A stretch of 64,000 nt of DNA from Candidatus Poribacteria bacterium (lineage in GTDB: Bacteria > Abyssobacteria > SURF-5). The position numbers were made by a program, and so were the translations under genes. Of the stretch, positions 44,841 to 52,447 are shown one piece after another. Position 1 is the stretch's first letter. Every line of letters starts with the position of its first letter. The notes below the pieces were generated by a model. It saw only the letters and a list, made by a program, of their open reading frames with translations, did not search any database and was not told the origin of the DNA. Where the stretch lies: positions 1 through 64,000 of the forward strand of contig JACRIR010000135.1 in NCBI GenBank assembly GCA_016215705.1, given 5' to 3'.

Positions 44841-45467
44841 CTAGACTTGAATCAACACGGCTCTGCAAGGTGAGCCGTCACCCCCTGCAATGCGCAGCGG
44901 GAGACAGATAAGCTCGTAACTGCCCGGTTCTACCTCCGACAAATTCAAACCTTCAACCACAACGACCCCCGCTCCAAGCAACGCGCGATGAACCACAGAG
45001 TCAGCCGAGCCAAATTTTTCGACCGAAAGATAGTCAATTCCGACCAGCTTCACACCTGCCTGAATAAGATATCCGGCAGTGTCTTCCGCTATATAAACGA
45101 AATCCTTTCGGAATTCTTTCTCGCGCCACAACCGGGAATTTCGTGTTTTGAAGAGGACTCGTTTTTCCCCTTTCAATGGAGCAGTCGCAAGCTCCTGATG
45201 TTTGATTTCAACCGGGTCGGTAACCTCGACGACGGCGGCGCGCCCGATCAGAACGTCGGGCGGTATCTCGTCTATCGACTTGCCGCCCTTGATGAAATGT
45301 AGCGGCGCGTCGATGTGCGTGCCTGTATGCGTGCCCAGGAACAGGCGCGACACGTTGTACGGGTCGCCTTTTTCAATTGATGAAGCGGATATCACCTCGA
45401 CCGGCGTATCCCCTTCATAAACCGGCATCCCGGCGCAGATAGGCACGGATATATCATAGTATTTCAT
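44841..45467 (-). CDS. Cyclase-family hydrolase (kynurenine formamidase-like)
   Basis: 208 residues. The signature GTHTGTHIDAPLHFI (near 45-59) supplies the metal-binding His/Asp residues of the PF04199 cyclase family, which hydrolyses N-formyl or cyclic amide/ester substrates. The start was placed at MKYYDISVPI; a 7-residue upstream ATG has no better ribosome site. It stands alone between two repeat elements, so no pathway can be assigned. Confidence 0.88.
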   Translation of the reverse strand: MKYYDISVPICAGMPVYEGDTPVEVISASSIEKGDPYNVSRLFLGTHTGTHIDAPLHFIKGGKSIDEIPPDVLIGRAAVVEVTDPVEIKHQELATAPLKGEKRVLFKTRNSRLWREKEFRKDFVYIAEDTAGYLIQAGVKLVGIDYLSVEKFGSADSVVHRALLGAGVVVVEGLNLSEVEPGSYELICLPLRIAGGDGSPCRAVLIQV

Positions 45468-45490
45468 CGGTCTTTTATGATAGGGCATTC

Positions 45491-45593
45491 GTCATAATCC
45501 GGGGACACCATGCCGCATGGTGTCCCCGGATTATGACGCCCCCGCATGGTGTCCCCGGATTATGACGCCCCCGCGTGGTGTCCCCGGATTATG
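45491..45593. repeat. GGGGACAC palindrome with two extra tandem right arms
   Basis: 45491-45537 is a perfect palindrome with 23-bp arms around one C. It is followed by two further 27-29 bp direct copies of the right arm (each starting gcccccg(c/t), containing ATGGTGTCCCCGGATTATG or GTGGTGTCCCCGGATTATG). The tandem arms suggest slippage or repeated template switching. Confidence 0.9.
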
Positions 45594-45649
45594 CAACACG
45601 ATTATGTTCACGCCGCTATCCGAGCGCGTCGGCCACAAAGAGCAATTTC

Positions 45650-46024
45650 CTACCGAAGATTACGTGAGGAAGAATGTGGAGGGTGAGGTTGGCTCCATCG
45701 CTTGAGCGCTCTTACCTCGGAAACAAACTTGCGGATGTCTTTCTCCAGCCCCTCTATCATATCGTCCAGCACATTCGAACTGGGGGTCCTGATAAAACTG
45801 CCCTCGAGCAGCCTTTCAACGTCCTTCACCATCCGGTTTAGATACGGTCGAACGTTCCCTATTGTGTCACCGATGATCTTGTCGACCCGGCGCATCAGTT
45901 CTTCATCCGACGGCCTGGGGCGTGTCAGCACGCTGAACTCCTCATCTGCGCTGCATCCCAACTCTAGTTGCCTCGTGTCCGGCTCTTTCATGGCTTTCAT
46001 GAAATCCTTGGGGGACGGCCTCAC
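45650..46024 (-). CDS. Small hypothetical protein
   Basis: 124 residues from a GTG start with an AGGGGGAAAAC purine run upstream that is itself part of a dispersed repeat. Composition is protein-like: an N-terminal amphipathic segment, then two helices (about 40-70 and 80-108) rich in Leu/Val/Lys/Asp, and a His/Pro/Ser tail. Frame is open with no recognised family. Not obviously linked to its neighbours. Confidence 0.5.
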   Translation of the reverse strand: MRPSPKDFMKAMKEPDTRQLELGCSADEEFSVLTRPRPSDEELMRRVDKIIGDTIGNVRPYLNRMVKDVERLLEGSFIRTPSSNVLDDMIEGLEKDIRKFVSEVRALKRWSQPHPPHSSSRNLR

Positions 46025-46546
46025 GTTTTCCCCCTAACAAAGGGGGTAAGGGGGAATTTCTCCTCATAATCCTGCTTCTCTCGTCTGAATTATATATGTT
46101 CAAATGCCAAATTGCAAGGCAAAAGAGAGTGTCTCGCCGGAATTTATGAAATGAAAACCTTTATTTAACTGATTGCTTTGACACCACTTATAAATGTATG
46201 GGCGGCCAACGCCACCGGGACAAAAGGGAGACGGAAACTAATGACGAGTGATGAATGATGAACAAATAGGAACACGGCGAAGGGGATGGATCAAACCGCA
46301 AAGGCGCGGCGGGAGCAATGAATTGCGCCCCTACAGACAAGAATGAAGAGAATCGGGGACACGATGTCGAATCAGTGTCCCCGATTCTCTGACGCGCGAT
46401 TCATCGCGCCCGATATGTTCTGTTTGGCTGCGGCCACACCTGGCTATGCTTCCGTTTGATTCTGCCTCTTCTTCTCGCCTCCATGATCTGAATGACGTTC
46501 ATGGTGAAAGAAGCTCTTCGCTGCGCTCAGGATGACGGTCAAGGGC
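46025..46546. other. Long repeat-rich intergenic region
   Basis: No gene seen. In order: a C-run/G-run element (46030-46062), an A/T-rich stretch, and the nested composite repeat at 46315-46434. The remainder is unremarkable. Confidence 0.6.
46315..46434. repeat. GTAGGGGCGC repeat interrupted by a GGGGACAC palindrome
   Basis: On the minus strand this matches the copy at 30009-30112 (ccgcagccaaacag, atatcgggcgcgatgaatcgcgc, tgtaggggcgcaattcattg) but contains an insertion at 46347-46390. That insertion has two 16-bp perfect arms beginning AGAGAATCGGGGACAC, around a 12-base loop. The 30-kb copy shows the uninterrupted GAATC-TCTT junction. Confidence 0.85.
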
Positions 46547-47926
46547 TTAGAAGAATCCGTCCTTGCGCATGTCGGTTAGTGAGGCTTTGAAGGCGCCGAT
46601 TAGCGTGTCAACATCTTCCGGCTTGTGGGCGATGGAGAGGAAGACGACGTGGCTGTCGGGCATGTGGACGCCATGGCGCCGCATGTAATAGCTAAGAAGC
46701 TTTCCAGCCACCATGTTCGCGTTTTTCTCCAGTTGGCGCATGTCCTCGGGATCATCTTCGAGGAAATGAGAGACGAAGGCGCTCTCGAAACCCATCATGC
46801 GGAAGGGCACATTATTCTTGCGCGCAAACTCCTGCACCGCGCCGGTAAGGCGTCCGCCTTGTTCCCTGAGATAGGGATATACAGTGCCCTGGTTTTCTTT
46901 GAGATAATTGAGTTGAGCATAGCCCGCCGCGCACGAGACAATGTTGCCGGCATTGGTCCCGACGGAGTGAATTTTCGTGTTGACGTCCTCGCGGGGGTCA
47001 CCCGTGGTGACTGCGACCTCCATGATGTCGTGTCTGCCCACGACCGCTCCGAGCGGCAGTCCGCCACCCATTATCTTGCCGAAGGTCGTCATATCGGGAA
47101 CGATGTCCCACCTGTCCTGCGCGCCTCCGAAGCAGGTGCGGAATCCTGTCACCACCTCGTCGAAAATGAGAAGCACATTCGCTTCCTTTGTCACTTGTCT
47201 CAGTTTTCTCAGAAACTCGATGTTGAGTTTTGGCCAGCCGGGCCCCATCGGCTCGAGGATGACGCAGGCGAGGTCCCTCGCGTTCTCACGAATGATATTG
47301 AACGCGGCCTCGTTATCGCGAGGGAGCACCATCGTCGTATTCAGGATGTGTTTGCAGATGCCCGGTGTGTCGAGCACGCCCTCGGGCCTGTCTTTTGTGC
47401 CCCGGCGCTCAGTGCCCAGGTTTGAGCTGACCATCACATCCGGATGCGTGCCGTGATACCCGCCTTCGAACTTGGCGATTTTCTCGCGACCCATGAATGC
47501 GCGCGCTATCTTTATTGCCTGCATCGTCGCCTCGGTGCCCGAATTTGTGAATTGAAGACGCTCCGCGCACGCGACGTTGTCAATGATGAGCTTTGCGAGC
47601 TTGTACTCGAACTCGTGACCCACCACCACACTCGTGCCGAGCGTAACTGCCTCCTGCACTGCCTTGACGACGACATCCGGCCCGTGTCCCAGTATGAGCG
47701 GCCCGTAGCTCATCGCGATATCGATGAACTCGTTGCCATCGAGATCGACCAACCTGCAACCCTTTGCCTTCTTGATGATCATTGGGACAAACGGCGAATG
47801 GCGCGGCCCCTCCGTGAACCATGAAATCACGCCTGCTTTCTGCCGCTCCGCGTGCGCTTCCATGCACTTCTTCTGCTTTACAATCAGTTCTTGAATGATC
47901 GGCAATTCCTTGACCTCTTCGAGCAT
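46547..47926 (-). CDS. Class III aminotransferase, glutamate-1-semialdehyde aminomutase-like
   Basis: 459 residues, fold-type I PLP enzyme. SGTEATMQAIKIAR (cofactor phosphate binding), IFDEVVTGFR (Asp contacting the PLP pyridine nitrogen) and TTFGKIMGGGLPLGAVVGR (Schiff-base Lys) are all present. It resembles HemL but has a different N-terminus and no haem genes nearby, so a secondary metabolic transaminase or aminomutase is as likely. A TATAAT box at 48058-48063 lies upstream on this strand. Confidence 0.85.
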   Translation of the reverse strand: MLEEVKELPIIQELIVKQKKCMEAHAERQKAGVISWFTEGPRHSPFVPMIIKKAKGCRLVDLDGNEFIDIAMSYGPLILGHGPDVVVKAVQEAVTLGTSVVVGHEFEYKLAKLIIDNVACAERLQFTNSGTEATMQAIKIARAFMGREKIAKFEGGYHGTHPDVMVSSNLGTERRGTKDRPEGVLDTPGICKHILNTTMVLPRDNEAAFNIIRENARDLACVILEPMGPGWPKLNIEFLRKLRQVTKEANVLLIFDEVVTGFRTCFGGAQDRWDIVPDMTTFGKIMGGGLPLGAVVGRHDIMEVAVTTGDPREDVNTKIHSVGTNAGNIVSCAAGYAQLNYLKENQGTVYPYLREQGGRLTGAVQEFARKNNVPFRMMGFESAFVSHFLEDDPEDMRQLEKNANMVAGKLLSYYMRRHGVHMPDSHVVFLSIAHKPEDVDTLIGAFKASLTDMRKDGFF

Positions 47927-48216
47927 GATCGTATCCCCCTTTCAAAACGACCCATTCTCTTGTCCGCAAAGGCCCTCAGACCCGAGACGCAAAGGACACA
48001 AACAAAGATGCAGTTTTCTTCGCATCCCTTGATTCTTATGTTTGCATCGAAGAACTTATTATACCACTCGATGTCGGTCCTGACCTATTCGCTGCGTGCG
48101 CGTGACGCAGTCTTTGCCCACAGGTGGCGTCATGAGGTCGTCGTTGCGCAGGAATGTCTGGTAGGAAAAAACCGATAAATGCGGGATGGGGGATGGCGCG
48201 TGAAACCAGGGTGGCC

Positions 48217-49845
48217 TCAGACTTTGCTTGTGTAGGGCCCCATATCGCCGTGTCGCTTCTCATTCTTTGTGCGGTCGGAAATTTCTACGGCAAAAATCCA
48301 TTTTCTCAGCATGGTTCGCTCAGCCACGGTCAGGTCAACAAAGTCGATGCCTGCCTGAAAAGCCAGGCCGTGTTCCGTGTCGTTCTTGGATATCCACACG
48401 ACGCGTCCGGTCTTTTCACCAAGGCGAAGATCATTGAACAACTTCGATTCCAGTTTGAGTATCTCGCCGGTCTTGAGCGCCATATTGGTTGCGATTCTCA
48501 TTCCGCCTTCGCTGATATCGAGAATCTCGCTGTCCATCCTGACGGTGATCTTGCCCGAAATCGCCTTGCGGAAGAATCGTCTGCTCTCGATTGACCGTTG
48601 CTGTCCGAGCAGCGCGCCCTCAAGCTTGGAGACGAGGATCGAGGGATCGAGCGGTTCCGCGATGATATCGTTTATGCCGCTCCGGAACGCCGTTTCCACT
48701 TCCTCGCGTGAAATGCCGTGACTCAGCAAGATCAGTTGAACGGGAGGCTTCTTCTCGACGTACCTTATCTTTTCAACCAGGCGGAACGTGACTGACTTGC
48801 CCGGTTCATGGCTGAGGATCACAAGCTTTGGCATCAGTTCTGTATACTTCTTGATCATCTCGCCGGGGGTTGGAGCATTCACTATCCTGTGCCTGATGTT
48901 CCTCAATGCCGCGCTCACGGCGCCAAATAGAATTCTCTGCGGAATGTAGCAAATGACGAGTGGGGCGGTCTGGCCTGCGGCGGTCTCACGGGCCGGCTCT
49001 TTCGGGGTATCACGCGCCTCTTTTTTCCACAACTCAAGCTCATATGCGACCTCGCGCGCCGTCGTGTATCTGTCGGAAGGACTTTTTGCAAGCATCCTGC
49101 GCAGGATTTTTACGATTCTCGGCGGGACTTCCTCGCCGCTCGGGAATCTCGGTGTATCAAGCAGGTGGCCCTTGATAATCTCTGCCGGTGTCTTACCCTC
49201 AAAGGGCGGTTTGCCGACGACCATCTCGTAGAAAATGACGCCGAGAGAATAGATATCTGTTCGATGGTCGAGCACGCCCTCTCCGCATTGTTCAGGCGAC
49301 ATATAGATGGGTGTGCCGACAAAAGTCAGCGTATCTTCGGATGTGTCGCCCGAGACAATCTTCGAGATGCCGAAGTCCGCGACCAGCACGCGGCCGCTCG
49401 ATTCCACCAGAATGTTGCTCGGCTTCAGGTCGCGATGGACGATGTCATTCTTGTGCGCGCATTCGACTGCTTCGCACACCTGCAGAATGTATTCGACTGT
49501 TTCGTCAACCTCGAGCTTGCCCCTTTCCGTCAGCACACGCGAGAGGGGACCACCGTGCACGTACTCCATCGCCAGAAAAGGCATGCCATCGTGTTTTCCT
49601 ACGCTGTAAATCTGAACAATGTTGCGGTGGCGAAGCTTTGACAATGCTCTCGCCTCTTGCTGGAACTTGCCGACGAAATTCTGGTCCTCGACATATCTCG
49701 GGTCAAGTACCTTCAGCGCAACGTCACGCTCGAGGTCCTTGTCGAATGCGCGGTAGACCGATGCCATAGCTCCCCGGCCCACAAATTCAACGACGTGGAA
49801 GTTGCCGATATCCTGGTCTAATAGCGCTGTATCGAGCGATGACAT
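48217..49845 (-). CDS. Hanks-type Ser/Thr kinase fused to pseudo-receiver and PilZ domains
   Basis: 542 residues, no membrane helix. Kinase domain about 15-270: GRGAMASVY glycine loop, Lys45 in VALKV, HRDLKPSN (Asp139) and DFG (Asp157), all intact. About 300-410 follows a receiver-like alternation, but the phosphoacceptor position reads LVILSHEP, with no Asp. About 415-525 is a PilZ domain with RRFFRK (RxxxR) and DISEGG (DxSxxG), the c-di-GMP-binding motifs. The start at 49845 has a GAGGG ribosome site. This suggests a cytosolic kinase controlled by c-di-GMP (inference). Confidence 0.88.
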   Translation of the reverse strand: MSSLDTALLDQDIGNFHVVEFVGRGAMASVYRAFDKDLERDVALKVLDPRYVEDQNFVGKFQQEARALSKLRHRNIVQIYSVGKHDGMPFLAMEYVHGGPLSRVLTERGKLEVDETVEYILQVCEAVECAHKNDIVHRDLKPSNILVESSGRVLVADFGISKIVSGDTSEDTLTFVGTPIYMSPEQCGEGVLDHRTDIYSLGVIFYEMVVGKPPFEGKTPAEIIKGHLLDTPRFPSGEEVPPRIVKILRRMLAKSPSDRYTTAREVAYELELWKKEARDTPKEPARETAAGQTAPLVICYIPQRILFGAVSAALRNIRHRIVNAPTPGEMIKKYTELMPKLVILSHEPGKSVTFRLVEKIRYVEKKPPVQLILLSHGISREEVETAFRSGINDIIAEPLDPSILVSKLEGALLGQQRSIESRRFFRKAISGKITVRMDSEILDISEGGMRIATNMALKTGEILKLESKLFNDLRLGEKTGRVVWISKNDTEHGLAFQAGIDFVDLTVAERTMLRKWIFAVEISDRTKNEKRHGDMGPYTSKV

Positions 49846-50190
49846 AGTTATCCCTCGCTGATAATTGCCTATGCAACTGACGTCCGCATGTGCTGTCGCT
49901 CCGGCGCCCAATAAAACCGTGGAATGAACTCCGGACACTAATATTCGCTTGCTTGGAAAGCAAACATCATACCAAAGATTTGCGATCGTTTCCTCCGGTT
50001 ATATAACTGCTTGTTGTGACAACTACTTCCGCAAATACAACAGAGTGCCATGTTATCCCACGAGTTCGCAAATAATGTCATTCATGTGCACAAAGGGACG
50101 CGGGAATACGAGTTCCCTTTCCCGTTTGTTCCCTCCATGCTACAATATGACCAAAAACATGCTCCGAACCCACTAAGCGAGGGCAACCCT
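49846..50190. other. Divergent intergenic region
   Basis: Between the kinase and the radical SAM gene. A possible -10 (TACAAT near 50140) exists for the rightward gene, but no good -35. No repeat or gene recognised. Confidence 0.45.
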
Positions 50191-51222
50191 ATGCTTGTCG
50201 GAGAACAAACGACCTATCGGGCCGATTTCTGGAATCCGGAACGGAATAATGAAGTTGATTGTTTCCTCTGCTGCCACCGTTGTCGCATCCTGAGCGGAAA
50301 ACGTGGTATTTGCGGAGTTCGCGAGAACAGGGACGGCGTCCTCTATAGCCTCGTATACGGCCGTGTCATCGCGGAGAATCCTGACCCCATCGAAAAGAAA
50401 CCGCTCTACCATTTCCTTCCGGGCACGCGCTCGTATTCCATTGCAACGCCGGGCTGCAATTTCCGGTGCGGCTTCTGCCAGAACTGGCAGATTTCGCAGG
50501 CTCGCGGCGAACTCGAAAAATTTCCGAGGACTTACGTTGAGCCTCGCGAGATCGTGGATGGCGCGCTTCGCGCGTCTTGTGCAAGCATTGCCTACACCTA
50601 CACCGAGCCGACTATCTTCATGGAATACGCGCTCGCCGTCGCCAGGCTTGCGAAAGAGAAGAGTCTTAAGAACGTCTTTGTCACTAACGGTTATGAGACT
50701 CCCGAAGCAGTAAAGGCGATGTGCGGCCTCATCGATGCGGCCAACGTCGACCTCAAGTCATTCTCCGATACCTTTTATCGCAGCGTTTGCCACGGGCGGC
50801 TCGAACACGTGCTCAACTCCATCCGCAGCATGCACGAGGGCGGCATACACATCGAGGTCACGACCCTCGTGATTCCCTCTCAGAACGATTCCGAGGAAGA
50901 ACTCGAAAAGATCGCAGGTTTTCTTTCTGAAGTCTCGCCGGACATGCCGTGGCACATCTCGCGATTCCATCCCGATTATCAGGCGCTGGACACGATTCCC
51001 ACTCCCATCAGCACCCTGGAGCGCGCGGCGCAGATAGGCGAGCGCAAGGGGCTCCGTTATATATATGTCGGAAACGTGCATGACACCGAGCGCCAACACA
51101 CCCACTGTCCCAGTTGTGGCAAGACCGTCATCAGTCGCTCGCTCATGCGTGTGACCGCCTCTAAGCTTAAGGATGGCAGTTGCGCTTACTGCGGCTCGTC
51201 GCTGCCACTGATAACGAAATAG
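50191..51222 (+). CDS. amrS: AmmeMemoRadiSam-system radical SAM protein
   Basis: 343 residues. The radical SAM cluster motif is CNFRCGFC (Cys89, Cys93, Cys96), preceded by a cysteine-rich N-terminus (CFLCCHRC...GICGVREN), and the conserved YTYTEPTIFMEYA follows. This matches the PflA-like branch that usually occurs with Memo and AMMECR1 proteins, neither of which is in this window. Its biochemical role is still debated in the literature. C-terminal CPSCGK and CAYCGSSLP form a zinc-ribbon-like pair. Start at the ATG preceded by GAGGGC. Confidence 0.88.
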   Translation: MLVGEQTTYRADFWNPERNNEVDCFLCCHRCRILSGKRGICGVRENRDGVLYSLVYGRVIAENPDPIEKKPLYHFLPGTRSYSIATPGCNFRCGFCQNWQISQARGELEKFPRTYVEPREIVDGALRASCASIAYTYTEPTIFMEYALAVARLAKEKSLKNVFVTNGYETPEAVKAMCGLIDAANVDLKSFSDTFYRSVCHGRLEHVLNSIRSMHEGGIHIEVTTLVIPSQNDSEEELEKIAGFLSEVSPDMPWHISRFHPDYQALDTIPTPISTLERAAQIGERKGLRYIYVGNVHDTERQHTHCPSCGKTVISRSLMRVTASKLKDGSCAYCGSSLPLITK

Positions 51223-51355
51223 GGGAGAAACGAAAGGAGCGAGGCGCAATGAAACTGCACAGTGAGCGATGAACCATGGCAAATCTCAAGACGAAAGTGA
51301 AGAAATGATGAAAGATGGGGAAAGGGGAATAGAATGCTCTCACTCATAGATTGGC

Positions 51356-51402
51356 AACCCTAAACCATGAACCGTAGACCGTGAACTGTAGACCGTGAAC
51401 CA
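51356..51402. repeat. Degenerate 7-bp tandem array
   Basis: Heptamer units CCCTAAA, CCATGAA, CCGTAGA, CCGTGAA, CTGTAGA, CCGTGAA. Same unit as at 292-351. It ends 6 bases before the uracil-DNA glycosylase ATG, so it forms the 5' leader of that gene. Confidence 0.8.
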
Positions 51403-51408
51403 CATGCC

Positions 51409-51987
51409 ATGATTGCATTTGATGCAGGCGACCATTTTGCAGAACTTAAGAGGCTGCATTCGCAAGTGCGGCGCTGCCGCAAGTGTTTCCTCTGGAAGAC
51501 ACGCAAAAAGGCGGTTCCCGGTGAAGGGCTGCCCGATGCAACCGTGATGCTCATCGGTGAAGCGCCCGGAAAGAAAGAAGACGCTGCCGGGCGCCCGTTT
51601 GTTGGGCCGTCCGGAAAATTCCTCGACCAGATGCTCGAGGAAGTCGGCCTCGTGCGCGAAAACATATTCATAACATCCACCATCAAATGCATTCCTGTTC
51701 CCGCCGGCAAGCCGAAAAAAGTCAGCATCGAAGCCTGCAATCCCTATTTGCAGGGGCAACTCAAACTCGTCAACCCGAGAATCGTCTGTCTTCTCGGTGA
51801 AGTGGCGGCGCGGAACGTCCTTGGGGTTGATAAAGTCGCCGATGTCCGAGGAGAGATAATCAGGCGCAGTGAACACATATTCCTTGTCACTTATCATCCG
51901 GCGGCCGCTCGCCGATTTCCTGCCCTGCATGCGCACATGCGCAAAGACTTCCGTCTTCTCGCGCGTCGCGCCAACATACGACAATAG
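51409..51987 (+). CDS. Uracil-DNA glycosylase, family 4 (Fe-S)
   Basis: 192 residues. The Fe-S ligands Cys23, Cys26, Cys94 and Cys110 are at family positions. Motif A is GEAPGKKEDAAGRPFVGPSG (about 50-69) and motif B is VTYHPAAARR (about 165). It excises uracil from deaminated DNA. No clear ribosome site is visible before the ATG because the heptamer array abuts it. Confidence 0.92.
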   Translation: MIAFDAGDHFAELKRLHSQVRRCRKCFLWKTRKKAVPGEGLPDATVMLIGEAPGKKEDAAGRPFVGPSGKFLDQMLEEVGLVRENIFITSTIKCIPVPAGKPKKVSIEACNPYLQGQLKLVNPRIVCLLGEVAARNVLGVDKVADVRGEIIRRSEHIFLVTYHPAAARRFPALHAHMRKDFRLLARRANIRQ

Positions 51988-52118
51988 AGGAAGGGGGAAC
52001 AAGCGGAGAAAGGGTCGAAAGGGGAAAAGGGGCAAAAGAGAGCCGAGAGGAACAAACTAAAGCGGCAGTTTCGGGTCACAGGAATTTGGAAACCCACTAC
52101 CGAGAAAAGGGGCGGAAT

Positions 52119-52436
52119 ATGCAAGAACCACTGCGTGTGCCTCCGAGTGAGGCTCGAGGGAAGGTCAAATCAGGCGACGCGCTGCTCGTATGCGCATACT
52201 CAGACGCGGAGATGTTCAAGAGCATGCATTTGGAGGGCGCGATCTCGCTCCAGGAGTTCGAGTCGAAAGTGGCTGCGTTGCCGAAGACCCAGGAAATCGT
52301 CTTCTACTGCGCTTGACCCAATGAGCGCAGTGCCGCCGGTCAGGCGGCAAAGTATCTCGAAAAAGGATACACTAATGCAAAGGCTCTCGGCGGCGGTGTC
52401 GAAGCGTGGAGGAAGGCGGGTTTTCCGCTCGTCTAG
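52119..52436 (+). CDS. Rhodanese-domain protein with in-frame UGA (candidate selenoprotein)
   Basis: A 105-residue single rhodanese domain if the UGA at 52314-52316 (codon 66) is read as selenocysteine. Before it: DALLVCAYSDAEMFKSMHLEGAISLQEFE, the N-terminal rhodanese half with a HLEGA motif, ending IVFYCA. After it, in the same frame: PNERSAAGQAAKYLEKGYTN, then ALGGGVEAWRKAGFP, the standard rhodanese end, and TAG. Relatives in this subgroup typically have YCxCPxE, so UGA occupies a cysteine position in the active loop. The coding frame is undamaged on both sides, and a SECIS-like hairpin follows. ATG chosen with AAAAGGGGCGG upstream. Convergent with the sugar dehydrogenase, 11 bases apart. 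Confidence 0.82.
52331..52349 (+). promoter_or_regulatory. SECIS-like hairpin downstream of UGA
   Basis: TGCCGCC, loop GGTCA, GGCGGCA: a perfect 7-bp stem and 5-base loop inside the coding sequence, with 21 bases between the UGA and the loop. The E. coli fdhF element has a GGUC in its apical loop at 18 bases. No selA, selB, selC or selD lies in this window. Confidence 0.75.
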
Positions 52437-52447
52437 CTTGACGGGAG

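Noticed and set aside
45491-45593. CRISPR array
   Set aside because: Repeats are contiguous right-arm copies with no spacers of regular length and no cas genes are present.
52314-52316. TGA in the rhodanese gene as an ordinary nonsense mutation
   Set aside because: Frame and homology continue perfectly after it, it falls at a cysteine position, and a loop with GGUCA follows at SECIS spacing. Decay would be expected to leave further damage.
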